The notes under the pieces: generated by a model
Seen by the model: the letters and a program-made list of their open reading frames with translations, nothing else
Told to the model about the DNA's origin: nothing
The model's database searches: none
Shown here: positions 38,689 through 47,956 of the stretch, piece after piece
Position numbering within the stretch: the stretch's first letter is position 1
How the letters are laid out: the number at the start of each line of letters is the position of its first letter
Origin: BD1-7 clade bacterium
GTDB lineage: Bacteria; Pseudomonadota; Gammaproteobacteria; Pseudomonadales; DT-91
Reading direction: 5' to 3'
NCBI GenBank assembly: GCA_902705865.1
Contig: CACSIO010000004.1
Span: forward strand, 1-64,000
Length of the DNA stretch: 64,000 nucleotides
Position numbers and translations under genes: made by a program

Positions 38689-40908
38689 ATGGGTAGAGCC
38701 CATTGTTATGACTCAACAACCCTGAGTAAGGTGATATATCACGCTATGAATAAGCCCTGGGATGATAATCAACAGCTACATGATTTGCTGGCGGCCGTGC
38801 GTGCTAGCCAGCATCGTTTGTTGGTGCATTTTCAGGGAAGCAGTGATTGGGCCAAGGTGCTGATTGAGGAATGGTTTGGCAGTGAGAAACCATTGTATCT
38901 TGATAGCCTTCCGCCGCGACGCGTCCGCCAACTTTTAGGCACCGAGCAACAAGCACTGGTTGTCGATGCTTGGAAAGGTTTTAACCCGAATATGCTAGGT
39001 ATTGCGAGCCCAACAATAAAAGCGGGCGGGTTTCTGATAGTGATAACGCCCTCGCTAGCATCGTGGCCACAGTATTCCGATCCGGATTATGCGCGAATGT
39101 TGGTTGACGGTGAGCCCTTATCGACGATTTCAGGTAGGTTTGTTCGATTTACCGGAGCAATACTTGATAACGATCCGAAGATATTACGGGTCATTGAAGA
39201 CGGAGCACAGACGCAACTACCTGAGCATTCATGGCCAAAAAGGTCATCCGATGCTCACTTTTTTGACCAGCGCACGGCTATTGATGCAATTGCACGTGTT
39301 GCGACAGGGCACGGCCGGCGTCCATTGGTATTAACGGCTGACCGTGGGCGTGGTAAAACCGCCGCGCTTGGATTTGCCTGTGCTGAGTTGATGCAAGGCG
39401 AGAATGCGCGGCAGCTATTGGTGACTGCGCCGGTGTACGATGCAGTGGCTTGTTTATTCAGGCATTGTGCTGAGTCTTTGGGAATTGTTTTCGAGGCGCA
39501 ACGTCACCTTACATTTGGTCATTCCGAATTGGTTTTTATGCCACTTGATCAAATCTTGGATGAGCAACCACCGGCTTCATTGTTGGTGGTTGATGAGGCC
39601 GCGGCGGTACCGACAGGGCATTTGAATGCGTTGTCAGATATCTATAACCGTTTGGTTTTTTCTTCCACCGTTCATGGTTATGAAGGTAACGGTCGTGGTT
39701 TTGCGTTACGGTTTCAGGATCAACTTCTTTCGTCATATCCACAAACACGCCAGATTGAATTAACCCAACCTATTCGTTTCGCAGAAAACGATCCCGTTGA
39801 GGCGATTGTTAATCGGATTCTGTTGCTGGGTGGGGTAGCGCCTAAAGCAGCGAGTAAATCCTCCGTGACCGGGTTTTACCAGGTAGATAGAGATCAGTTG
39901 GTCGATCAGCCTGATGAGTTGGCAACGATTTTCAATCTCTTGCTAGAGGCGCACTATCAAACCAGTCCGGATGATTTGAGGATTATGTTAGATCACCCGG
40001 ACGTCAGTATTTGGGTGTACCGGCAGCAAAACCCAATGGGCAGTGGTAGTGAAGTCTCAGGAGTTGTTCTGCTCATGCGTGAAGGTGGGTTCGATACGTC
40101 TGATTGCGATTTATTATCGCGCAGCCAGCGTCGGTTTCGCGGCCATCTTTTGCCGCAATCCATTGCATCTATCGGATTTTCTGAGGCATTGCCTGCGACG
40201 TTTTTCAGGGTGATGCGCATCGCGGTGTCAGCTGAATATCGGCGCCAGAAGATCGCATCTACCATGTTAACAATGATTGAGACGCAGTTGAATCAGGATC
40301 GCGACAGTTCGCCGTCCAGTGCTCGATCAGGTGTGTTTATTGGTGCGAGTTTTTCATGTGACCGCTCATTGTTAGGTTTTTGGCAGGCATGTGGCTATCA
40401 GCCGGTGCGCCTGGGAGTCAGTCGGGAATCTGCGAGTGGTCAGTATGCTGCGGTGGTTATCAAATCCCTCGATGACGCTGCTTTTGATATGCAAAAACGC
40501 TGGCGTAAAGTATTTTACCACAATTTAGGTTATCAGTTGCTTACCTCGCACCGTTCACTCGATGCGGCAATGATCCCGCTACTTTATCAGCAGAGTTCGA
40601 TGGATTTAGAGTCTCTTGATACGGACGTTGTGCATCAGCTAAACGCCTATGTTGCAGCACGTTGCAGCTTCGAGGTGGCGGCGCCTTGCTTGCAGCGCGC
40701 GCTGGTTTTCTGGTTGTCTTGCTCCGACTGCGTTGGTAATTGCCCTGAAGGTTTGAATGAGTCTGTGGCGTTGCTGCTGCAAGGGCAAAGCTGGCATTCG
40801 GTCGCAAAGAATTTTGACCATAGTGGCCGAAAAGCCGTTGAAACGAAGGTGCGCCGATTTATCGCTGGTATTGACGAGTCTATCGCAGATAATATCTTGC
40901 AACGCTAA
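38689..40908 (+). CDS. tmcA: tRNA(Met) cytidine acetyltransferase TmcA
   Basis: 739 residues, somewhat longer than the E. coli protein (671). Domains in order: DUF1726, an RNA-helicase-like ATPase with Walker A ADRGRGKT (217-224) and DEAAAVP, a GNAT acetyltransferase with VMRIAVSAEYRRQKIAS, and a C-terminal tRNA-binding region. It forms N4-acetylcytidine at the wobble base of elongator tRNA-Met, using acetyl-CoA and ATP. The ATG at 38746 is an alternative start that would remove 19 residues; neither has a good Shine-Dalgarno. Confidence 0.95.
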   Translation: MGRAHCYDSTTLSKVIYHAMNKPWDDNQQLHDLLAAVRASQHRLLVHFQGSSDWAKVLIEEWFGSEKPLYLDSLPPRRVRQLLGTEQQALVVDAWKGFNPNMLGIASPTIKAGGFLIVITPSLASWPQYSDPDYARMLVDGEPLSTISGRFVRFTGAILDNDPKILRVIEDGAQTQLPEHSWPKRSSDAHFFDQRTAIDAIARVATGHGRRPLVLTADRGRGKTAALGFACAELMQGENARQLLVTAPVYDAVACLFRHCAESLGIVFEAQRHLTFGHSELVFMPLDQILDEQPPASLLVVDEAAAVPTGHLNALSDIYNRLVFSSTVHGYEGNGRGFALRFQDQLLSSYPQTRQIELTQPIRFAENDPVEAIVNRILLLGGVAPKAASKSSVTGFYQVDRDQLVDQPDELATIFNLLLEAHYQTSPDDLRIMLDHPDVSIWVYRQQNPMGSGSEVSGVVLLMREGGFDTSDCDLLSRSQRRFRGHLLPQSIASIGFSEALPATFFRVMRIAVSAEYRRQKIASTMLTMIETQLNQDRDSSPSSARSGVFIGASFSCDRSLLGFWQACGYQPVRLGVSRESASGQYAAVVIKSLDDAAFDMQKRWRKVFYHNLGYQLLTSHRSLDAAMIPLLYQQSSMDLESLDTDVVHQLNAYVAARCSFEVAAPCLQRALVFWLSCSDCVGNCPEGLNESVALLLQGQSWHSVAKNFDHSGRKAVETKVRRFIAGIDESIADNILQR

Positions 40909-40965
40909 TTCATATCAGGCTACAAACGCTAAGTTTGCGCCCATTAACTGAACAGGAGTCAAATC

Positions 40966-41355
40966 ATGGCGAGTGTATTTACCCAAATTATGGCGGGTCA
41001 GATCCCGGGTAACTTTGTTTGGGAAGATGATGAGTGTGTTGCCATCATGACGATTCAGCCACTGCGAGAGGGTCATTTGTTAGTTATTCCACGGCAAGAG
41101 ATTGATCATTGGGATGATTTGCCCGACGCGTTGGCTAGCCACCTTTTTTTGGTCGCTAAAAAATTGGCCAAAGCGTTGAAAACTGCGTTCCCATGCCAGC
41201 GTGTTGGAATGATGATTGCCGGCTTGGAAGTTCCTCATACCCATTTGCATGTTGTTCCACTGGATACGATGGCAGATTTGGATATGAGCAAGTTGGAATT
41301 TGCTGATCCGGAATCGTTGGCGGCTGCGGCTGAGAAGATTCGTCAGGCACTATAA
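40966..41355 (+). CDS. HIT-family nucleotide-binding protein
   Basis: 129 residues with the histidine triad HTHLHVV (His91, His93, His95) and the N-terminal segment IPGNFVWEDDECVAIM. HIT proteins hydrolyse nucleoside monophosphate adducts such as AMP-lysine. The ATG is preceded by CAGGAG. It lies 24 bp upstream of mlaA and may be cotranscribed. Confidence 0.9.
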   Translation: MASVFTQIMAGQIPGNFVWEDDECVAIMTIQPLREGHLLVIPRQEIDHWDDLPDALASHLFLVAKKLAKALKTAFPCQRVGMMIAGLEVPHTHLHVVPLDTMADLDMSKLEFADPESLAAAAEKIRQAL

Positions 41356-41379
41356 GCAAGTATAAAAGGGAAAAGGTTG

Positions 41380-42156
41380 ATGCAAGTACCTGTTATTTTA
41401 TTGCTGTTGGGTTTGAGCTTTTCAAGTTTCGGTTTTGCCGGAGATGCTGTGGTAGATCGTGATGCTGCTGAATATGCGGTTGATCCGGAGACTGTGAAGG
41501 CGTTTGAATCAGTTGACCCATGGGAATCATTCAATCGCCAGATGTTTAAATTCAACATGATGGCGGATACCTATTTCCTTAAGCCTGTCTCACAGGGCTA
41601 TCGTTTTGTGATGCCTACATTTGCCTATCGTGGCGTCAATAATATCTTCGTTAACGTCGAAGAAATACCGACGTCAGCATATGCCATTTTACAGGGGAAG
41701 CCGAAGAGTACCGGCAATGCAATCGGTCGTTTCTTGATTAATTTCACATTAGGTTTTTTCGGCGCGTTTGACGTTGCTACCCAGTTGGGTTTGAAGCGTC
41801 AGCCTGAAGATTTTGGTCAAACTCTGGCCGTATGGGGCGTTCCCGAAGGGCCTTATGTGGTTGTACCTTTGTTGGGCCCCAAAACAGTTCGTAGCGGCGT
41901 GGGTACCGCCGTGGATGTTGTTGCAGACCCGATTTATGTCGATGACGTTGCTTTGCGTAATTCGCTATTTGCATTGCGATTTGTCGATAAACGCGCCAAT
42001 TTGCTGGAAGGCGAAGAGCTGATCACTGGCGATCCTTATGTCTTTGTGCGCGATGCGTATCTGCAGTATCGAGAATATCTCATTAAAGATGGCAAGGTTG
42101 AGGATACTTTTGATACCGAGCAATTTGATGAGGACACTGATTGGCTTGAAGAGTGA
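41380..42156 (+). CDS. mlaA: MlaA/VacJ family outer-membrane lipid-asymmetry protein without lipobox
   Basis: 258 residues from ATG 41380 (a TTG directly before it is also possible). The signal peptide is followed by the family core DPWESFNRQMFKFN (about 47-60), GRFLINFTLGFFGAFD, and EDFGQTLAVWGVPEGPYVVVPLLGP. MlaA removes mislocalised phospholipids from the outer leaflet and passes them to MlaC. Unlike the E. coli lipoprotein, no Cys follows the signal peptide, so it may be anchored differently. The other mla genes are not in the window. Confidence 0.9.
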   Translation: MQVPVILLLLGLSFSSFGFAGDAVVDRDAAEYAVDPETVKAFESVDPWESFNRQMFKFNMMADTYFLKPVSQGYRFVMPTFAYRGVNNIFVNVEEIPTSAYAILQGKPKSTGNAIGRFLINFTLGFFGAFDVATQLGLKRQPEDFGQTLAVWGVPEGPYVVVPLLGPKTVRSGVGTAVDVVADPIYVDDVALRNSLFALRFVDKRANLLEGEELITGDPYVFVRDAYLQYREYLIKDGKVEDTFDTEQFDEDTDWLEE

Positions 42157-42310
42157 GTGGCGTCAGTGGCTATCGATATGATTTGGTTTGGTTTGCTTGG
42201 GTGGCGAGTAGAGACTCGAGTAAGAAAAGAGGATTCTTCGATCGAGTGGGGTTCGCTGGCAGCGGGCGAAATTAACCGCATTCAGTGCATCTCTTCATAT
42301 ACAAAAAGAG

Positions 42311-42344
42311 ACTCGGCATTTTAAAATGCGTGGCGAGTTTTCTA
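42311..42344. terminator. possible terminator in the mlaA-pilZ gap
   Basis: ACTCG and CGAGT flank an inner palindrome GCATTTTAAAATGC, followed by TTTTCT. The rest of the 311-bp gap (42157-42467), between convergent mlaA and the PilZ gene, shows no coding signal. Confidence 0.35.
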
Positions 42345-42467
42345 GCTAAAAGTGCTATCTCGGCGCTGCCGATTTTCGGTAAAACGCCAGTCGAAAGTTC
42401 GTTGCATTCGCTGTTTTTAAATCGCGGAGATGACGGATGCATAACGCCTGGCGATAGATTTTTGGGC

Positions 42468-42770
42468 TTACTCTGCCTGAAATTTGATTGCAGTCAGGTA
42501 GAGTTTGTCATCGCGAACGACGCGGATGATTTCGCCTGAGGCTTCAAATTCGCCAACAGACTCATCAGTTAGAGAAATATCCAACAAAGTGCCGACTTTC
42601 ACGTGCTCACTCAATTGCACCAACATACCTGAAGTGCTGAGATTGCAGCAGCGACCGGTAACCGTTGTAGCGTCTTCTTTGTCTACCAGAGTGACATCAC
42701 AGTGAAGAGGAATCCGTTTTTCGCTGCGCTTTTCGGTATAGTTATTATTCGCGTTGTTATCTGTGGCCAT
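42468..42770 (-). CDS. PilZ domain protein
   Basis: 100 residues, a single PilZ domain. The c-di-GMP motifs are visible as EKRSEKRIPL (RxxxR type) and NLSTSGM (the [D/N]xSxxG motif). It likely binds c-di-GMP and acts through protein contacts, for example on pili or flagella. It is divergent from the HsbR-like gene with a 432-bp gap that holds one short palindrome and no clear gene. Confidence 0.88.
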   Translation of the reverse strand: MATDNNANNNYTEKRSEKRIPLHCDVTLVDKEDATTVTGRCCNLSTSGMLVQLSEHVKVGTLLDISLTDESVGEFEASGEIIRVVRDDKLYLTAIKFQAE

Positions 42771-43202
42771 CGTACGTCTCGTTCAAATCAACTATTAACC
42801 TGACAATCAACCGAATTCTATCTGAGCCCCTGTGCTCCGGAATCCGATTATACGCCATAGAAATGCATCGTATGCAGGCATCAAATGGTATTGAAGTGAT
42901 ACCTCATCGATTCTTCTGTCGCCAGCTTTTTACACTACTAGTGTGCCGCTTTGATCTACGTTGCTGCAGCTTTTACCGCTAGCTGAACCGGCTTTCAGTC
43001 CAGTATATCAGACATTCGACAAAGTTTGGTGCCATGATGTCTTTAGCCATAGCATTCTTAATCGTGTTAGCAGGATCTGGGGCACATTTTTGTTACCCGG
43101 TATTTATTGGCGTTAACTATCAAGTCTGTGTTGTGGTGTCTCGTTTAACAGTTCCCATACTATCATCTGCTGTACACGGGGTAACAGCGGGGCGGGTCTA
43201 CC
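42771..43202. other. 432-bp intergenic region, no supported gene
   Basis: A divergent region between the PilZ gene and the HsbR-like gene. An open frame from 43034 runs into the next gene but has no ribosome-binding site and overlaps it by 80 bp, so I do not call it. Apart from the palindrome at 42932 I see no recognisable element. Confidence 0.5.
42932..42944. promoter_or_regulatory. short palindrome between pilZ and the HsbR-like gene
   Basis: ACACTA-C-TAGTGT is a perfect 6-bp inverted repeat with a single-base centre, in the divergent intergenic region. It may be an operator. No T-run follows, so it is not a terminator. Confidence 0.25.
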
Positions 43203-44435
43203 ATGTTGGGACAATCAGCAATCAATGTGCTAATTATCGATGGTACACGTTCTGTGACGTCCGTTATCCATCGACATATTAGCTCGGTCTACCCCGTAGC
43301 CATGATCAACAATAAGCATCAAATCGAGCAGTATCTGCCAGAGAGCGGATTGGTGATGTGTGCTGAAACCGATCACAATCGATTGCATGAATGGTTATAC
43401 CATATTCGTCGGTGTAATAACGATATCCCTATTGTGATTGTTACAGAAAGGTTGACCTTAGAGCGTCTGCAGTCACTTCTCGGATATCGAATAAGCCGCT
43501 GTTTTGATAGTGAAAAAATAACGCCTGAACAACTTAATAAAAGTTTGTATATGTTGATGCGTGAAGCGGCAGCGGCTTGTCAGGTTCGTGAAGATCACCT
43601 GCTAACTGAAGCTCGTAATGAGCAGCTCCAAGATCATATCAGCAGTGTGTCATCCGATTTGCAGGCAGGTAGAGTGCTGCAGCGTAAGATGCTGCCTGAT
43701 AGCCCCCTCGTTATCGGTCAATCCCGGTTTGAGTATCAGGCTTTGCCCTCGTTGTTTATGAGTGGTGATTTTGTTGATTACATGCCACTTGATGACGATG
43801 GACGGCAAGCTCTGTTTTGTATCGCAGATGTGGCGGGTCACGGGCCATCGTCCGCCATGCTGACCATTCTAATCAAGTCGTCTCTGTTGCAGGCGCAAAA
43901 GTCTGTGTATTCGACGGATGCATCAGATCAGCCTGATTCAATAGAATCAGGCGTTTTTGATGCAAAAAATCTCGCTGTTTTTATGAGTCAGCTCAATAGC
44001 GATATTCTTGCACTGGGGCTTGAGCAGCATCTCACCATGGTCGTGGGTTATTTGGATAACGATGCTCTGCAAACACCTGGAGTGACCTTGCTCAACTGGT
44101 GTATAGCGGGTCATTTGCCGCAGCCACTATTGCAGACACCCTCGGGAGCGCAGTTTCTGCGTGGTATGTCTGCTCCGTTAGGAATATATCCGCATATGGA
44201 ATTTGAGATATCGAGCATGCAATTGATCGGCGATTGGTGTTTGAATCTGTTTACCGATGGTATTTTCGACTTGCTGCCGGAGGGGGGGCTGTCAGATAAG
44301 AGGCGTGCTTTGTCGGCGTTGGCGAGTGAGTGCCGGTTCAACATCCAAACCATCGAAAAAACCTTGCTGCAGCATCAGGATATCGACACGCTGGTCGATG
44401 ATGTGACGTTTTTGGCGATTCGTCCAGAGCGCTAA
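43203..44435 (+). CDS. HsbR-like PP2C/SpoIIE phosphatase with pseudo-receiver
   Basis: 410 residues. The N-terminal domain (about 1-120) has a receiver-like fold, but the acidic pair reads IIDG and the phospho-acceptor position has Cys/Ala (LVMCAET), so it is probably not phosphorylated. A coiled-coil linker follows (about 125-160). The C-terminal SpoIIE/PP2C domain has metal ligands in GDFVD, IADVAGHG, FTDGIFD and DDVTFL. It would dephosphorylate a STAS antagonist, probably the product of the next gene. Confidence 0.83.
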   Translation: MLGQSAINVLIIDGTRSVTSVIHRHISSVYPVAMINNKHQIEQYLPESGLVMCAETDHNRLHEWLYHIRRCNNDIPIVIVTERLTLERLQSLLGYRISRCFDSEKITPEQLNKSLYMLMREAAAACQVREDHLLTEARNEQLQDHISSVSSDLQAGRVLQRKMLPDSPLVIGQSRFEYQALPSLFMSGDFVDYMPLDDDGRQALFCIADVAGHGPSSAMLTILIKSSLLQAQKSVYSTDASDQPDSIESGVFDAKNLAVFMSQLNSDILALGLEQHLTMVVGYLDNDALQTPGVTLLNWCIAGHLPQPLLQTPSGAQFLRGMSAPLGIYPHMEFEISSMQLIGDWCLNLFTDGIFDLLPEGGLSDKRRALSALASECRFNIQTIEKTLLQHQDIDTLVDDVTFLAIRPER

Positions 44436-44617
44436 ATAATCCCTTTCTAATGACTGCTTTTCTGAACATTTTTATACACAATCGCCGCTGCCATTGGTCG
44501 ATTAATGACGGCATGGTGGGTTGGTAAATCTACACTTTATGACAATTAGATTAAAAATAATCCTTATTCGCTATTTGTCAGCGTTCATCAGGCTTACGGG
44601 CCAGGATAACAACACAT

Positions 44618-45115
44618 ATGAACACCCATGGATGCATCCGTCTGGCGACCCATCAGAATAACGCATTGTTTCATTTTGAGGGTGACGTCAGAGTCACTCT
44701 ATCGGCGAGTCTTGATCAGTGTATTGGTGAGTTATTTGCTAACGGTTGTCAGCAGATTTTTGTTGATCTTACTGCAGCGGTAAATCTCGATAGCACGGCA
44801 CTGGGTGTGCTTGCTCGTATTCCCCTCCATCAGCGGCAAGTGCGAAGAGCAATTATGATCTGCCCATCTGAGGATCTTCAGCTGTTGCTTGCATCCATGG
44901 GATTGATCGATCAATTTGACTTGCGTGATGATTGGAATGGAGAACCATTCCCGTTAGATACCCCCTTACATTGCTTAACTGAAGTGAGTGAGCCTGACAT
45001 CACGCTGCAAATGCTGGTGATTGATGCTCATAAGCGGCTGATGAGTATGCATACGGATAATCAGGAAAGGTTTGCAGGGCTAGTCGCCGATATGGAGCGT
45101 CAACTTCGTTGGTGA
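44618..45115 (+). CDS. hsbA: STAS-domain anti-sigma factor antagonist, HsbA-like
   Basis: 165 residues. The STAS domain (about 1-100) carries the phosphorylatable Ser59 in NLDSTALGV. A helical C-terminal extension (about 120-165) is also present in Pseudomonas HsbA, which in its two phosphorylation states contacts the anti-sigma factor FlgM or a diguanylate cyclase. The phosphatase gene lies 182 bp upstream. The kinase is not obvious in this window. Confidence 0.78.
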   Translation: MNTHGCIRLATHQNNALFHFEGDVRVTLSASLDQCIGELFANGCQQIFVDLTAAVNLDSTALGVLARIPLHQRQVRRAIMICPSEDLQLLLASMGLIDQFDLRDDWNGEPFPLDTPLHCLTEVSEPDITLQMLVIDAHKRLMSMHTDNQERFAGLVADMERQLRW

Positions 45116-45140
45116 TGTGATGCCATATTCAGAGTTTTTG

Positions 45141-45180
45141 AAAACCGCACATTGGTAATGCGCCAGTGTGCGGCTGTTTT
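45141..45180. terminator. bidirectional terminator between hsbA and tal
   Basis: CCGCACATTGG (45145-45155) pairs with CCAGTGTGCGG (45163-45173), with one G-T pair and a 7-nt loop. TTTT occurs just after the stem on both strands. It serves two convergent genes. Confidence 0.75.
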
Positions 45181-45186
45181 GTGATG

Positions 45187-46158
45187 TTATTCGCCGGTTG
45201 TTACTGATTGTTGTAACTGCTGTTCCAGTGTTGCTTGGTCGCGTGCGAATAGGCGTATGCCGTCAGCCAATTTTTCTGTTGCCATGGCGTTGGTATTCAA
45301 TGCATAACGAAATTGAGCCTCTTCGATTGCAGTATGGAAGTTGCTTGTGGTGTCGGGTGCTTTCAAGGTTTGTTCAAGCGTTCCCTCGTCGTTTTGCAGT
45401 GCTTCCAATAACGCCGGGCTGATGGTCAGTCGATCACAACCTGCCAAGGCTTCAACTTGCGCTGCTGAGCGAAAGCTTGCTCCCATGATGACCGTTTCGA
45501 TGTGGTTTTCTTTGTAGTAATCGAAAATACTGCGCACGGAGGCAACGCCAGGATCATTGCTAACGGTATATTCAGTGTTAGGGTTGGCTGCTTTATACCA
45601 ATCGAGAATACGACCAACAAACGGCGAAATCAAAAACGCACCCGCATCGGCGCAGGCTTGTGCTTGTTCAAGGCTGAATAGCAATGTCAGGTTGGTGTTT
45701 ATGCCTTCTTTTTCAAGAACGGACGCGGCCTGGATGCCTTCCCACGTTGAGGCGATTTTGATCAGAATGCGACTTTTATCGATACCGGCTTCTTCGTAGA
45801 GCCGAATCAAAAGGCGTGCTTTCTCAATGGTCGCTCGCGTATCGAAGCTTAATCGTGCATCCACTTCTGTTGAGATGCGGCCGTCAATAATGTTTAGTAT
45901 TTTACCGCCGATCAGGGTGGCGAGCTTGTCGCAGGCAAGGCTAGCAATGGAATCACTGCTATCTGCCGTGTTTGCAGTCGTGCGCGCGTAATCAATCGCT
46001 TGTGTTAGTAGAGGTTGATAAATATCGAGGGCGCTGGCTTTTAAAAGCAGCGACGGGTTGGTCGTCGCATCTAACGGTTTAAATCGTTCGATCGCTTGCA
46101 TGTCGCCGGTGTCAGCTACAACCGTTGAGTAAGCTTTGAGTTGTTCGAGTTTGTTCAT
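45187..46158 (-). CDS. tal: transaldolase
   Basis: 323 residues of the TalB-type class. The Schiff-base Lys134 is in [11 protein letters not shown], and DATTNPSLL marks the first active-site segment. It transfers dihydroxyacetone from sedoheptulose-7-phosphate to glyceraldehyde-3-phosphate in the non-oxidative pentose phosphate pathway. It lies 81 bp after dusA on the same strand. Sedoheptulose-7-phosphate is also the substrate for the gmhA pathway at the left end of the window. Confidence 0.95.
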   Translation of the reverse strand: MNKLEQLKAYSTVVADTGDMQAIERFKPLDATTNPSLLLKASALDIYQPLLTQAIDYARTTANTADSSDSIASLACDKLATLIGGKILNIIDGRISTEVDARLSFDTRATIEKARLLIRLYEEAGIDKSRILIKIASTWEGIQAASVLEKEGINTNLTLLFSLEQAQACADAGAFLISPFVGRILDWYKAANPNTEYTVSNDPGVASVRSIFDYYKENHIETVIMGASFRSAAQVEALAGCDRLTISPALLEALQNDEGTLEQTLKAPDTTSNFHTAIEEAQFRYALNTNAMATEKLADGIRLFARDQATLEQQLQQSVTTGE

Positions 46159-46239
46159 CCTGTTGTACTCATGTCGTCTTGGCGCAGATGTCAGACCAAT
46201 GGCAGTTATGGTTAGGAAGCCCTGGCCTTGGAGCGACCG

Positions 46240-47250
46240 CTATTCAGCGATCGATTCTTCAGAGATAAGTGATAAGGCATCCTTCAGTACATTCAGATCT
46301 GCGCCGGGCTTATGGGCGTTTTCACTGATGTATCGGCGGAAGCGTTTGGCACCACTGATACCGTTAAAAATACCCAGCATATGTCGGGTGATGTGGTTCA
46401 ACTTTACACCGCTTTGCAACGCATTTTCAATGTAGGGATACATGAGTTTTACGGCATCGTGGCGGCTCGGTACATTGGAGTCGTCACCGTAGAGTGCAGC
46501 ATCAACCTGCGCTAGAAAATACGGATTGTTATAAGACTCTCGCCCAACCATAACACCATCACAATGACTTAGGTGTGACAAACAAGCGTCCATTTCTGTG
46601 ATGCCGCCGTTGATAATCACATTAAGCTCGGGGTTACGTTCTTTAATATGGTAAACACGGTCGTAGTGTAACGGTGGGATTTCCCTGTTTTCTTTCGGGC
46701 TCAATCCTGATAGCCAGGCCTTGCGCGCATGAATAATAAACGTCTTGCAGCCGGCATCGGCAACGGTGCCGATAAAGTCTTCCAGAAATTCGAGACTGTC
46801 CAGGTCATCAATACCGGTGCGACATTTTATCGTCACCGGGCGATCGGTTTCAGCCTGCATCGCTTCAAAACACTCAGCTACCAGTGGGGCGCGTGCCATT
46901 AGGCATGCACCAAACATACCGGACTGCACTCGATCAGACGGGCAGCCAACGTTCAAGTTGATTTCGTCATAGGCAAAATCATTGCTGGCTATGCGGGTGC
47001 ATTCAGCAAGTGCTTTCGGGTCACTGCCCCCCAATTGCAGTGCCAGTGGGTGCTCTTCGTCATTGAAACGTAAAAAACGATGTGCGTCACCGTGTAAAAT
47101 TGCGCCCGTGGTAATCATCTCGGTATAGAGCAAAGCGTGTTTGCTCAGTAGTCGCATAAAGTAGCGAGCATGACGATCCGTCCAATCGATCATCGGGGCA
47201 ACACAAAAGCGGTGGGACAATTCGGCGGGTGAAGCGGTTGTTTCGGGCAT
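46240..47250 (-). CDS. dusA: tRNA-dihydrouridine synthase A
   Basis: 336 residues. The catalytic Cys103 is in NVGCPSDRV, FMN-binding strands include APMIDWTD and INGGI, and the C-terminal helical domain is present. The length and RVQSGMFGACLM segment point to DusA rather than DusB or DusC. It reduces U20/U20a of tRNAs. The gene follows the hypothetical gene by 9 bp. Confidence 0.94.
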   Translation of the reverse strand: MPETTASPAELSHRFCVAPMIDWTDRHARYFMRLLSKHALLYTEMITTGAILHGDAHRFLRFNDEEHPLALQLGGSDPKALAECTRIASNDFAYDEINLNVGCPSDRVQSGMFGACLMARAPLVAECFEAMQAETDRPVTIKCRTGIDDLDSLEFLEDFIGTVADAGCKTFIIHARKAWLSGLSPKENREIPPLHYDRVYHIKERNPELNVIINGGITEMDACLSHLSHCDGVMVGRESYNNPYFLAQVDAALYGDDSNVPSRHDAVKLMYPYIENALQSGVKLNHITRHMLGIFNGISGAKRFRRYISENAHKPGADLNVLKDALSLISEESIAE

Positions 47251-47259
47251 ACGTGTTCT

Positions 47260-47718
47260 TTACTTTTTCAGGGTCGTGCCAAGGTTAACGCCGGGTATTT
47301 GAAGAATATCCTGCTTGCGTTGTTGGCGAGTTGCTTCATCAAGAATTTCTGGTTCGATGTCAGTGGGTACAAGCGGTGTAAGATCCCATTGATTCGCTGA
47401 AGCGGGCGCGGAGGCATCAGCAGTTGTTTGGGCGGCAGCGACATCATTCGGTGTATTGATTGCATCTGCTGTTGTTTGTGGCGCCTCATCGGTAGTGGGG
47501 ATGCCTGATACTTCGCCAGTGGGATCTATTTGGAATAGCCGCTCGCGCAGCAACTGTACCGTCAGTTCTAGGTCGTCAACTTGATCGGTATCGCTTTGTT
47601 GGGCTTCGGCGTCTTTCAACATTTTCTGAAAACGTTCGATTTCCATAGCGAGCTTTTTCGGGTGGATAGTGGTGTTTTTATCCAGCCAGTCGCTGCAGCG
47701 TTCTGAGTAGTATTCCAT
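47260..47718 (-). CDS. hypothetical protein, 152 residues
   Basis: Taken from ATG 47716-47718; the frame continues to a TTG at 47748. The N-terminal half (MEYYSERCSDWLDKNTTIH and ERFQKMLKDAE) is helical and charged. The middle is Ala/Thr/Asp-rich and probably disordered, and the tail reads KQDILQIPGVNLG. I do not recognise a family. It lies 9 bp upstream of dusA and is likely cotranscribed. Confidence 0.6.
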   Translation of the reverse strand: MEYYSERCSDWLDKNTTIHPKKLAMEIERFQKMLKDAEAQQSDTDQVDDLELTVQLLRERLFQIDPTGEVSGIPTTDEAPQTTADAINTPNDVAAAQTTADASAPASANQWDLTPLVPTDIEPEILDEATRQQRKQDILQIPGVNLGTTLKK

Positions 47719-47956
47719 GATAGTGTCGCTGATCCGGGTTAGGCACAATGCAGTTGTTGGTGCAATGGTACCTTAATCGACGAGACTAGCCCATCATCTG
47801 CTGCGGGCTTGTTATACATGCCAAGTTAATCTGACTTATCGGTGGTATGCAGCGAGAGGAGATTAGTGGTAATACCTAAACTCATATGCCTATCGCGACT
47901 CGAGGTTTCGAGGTCATTGCCAGTAATTTAGATGGGAGTGATCAAGATAGGAATGA

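Noticed and set aside
42285-42539. 84-codon plus-strand ORF between mlaA and the PilZ gene
   Set aside because: It overlaps the PilZ gene antisense, has no ribosome-binding site and no recognisable features.
43034-43282. 82-codon plus-strand ORF before the HsbR-like gene
   Set aside because: It overlaps the start of the real gene by 80 bp in another frame, lacks a Shine-Dalgarno and resembles no protein.
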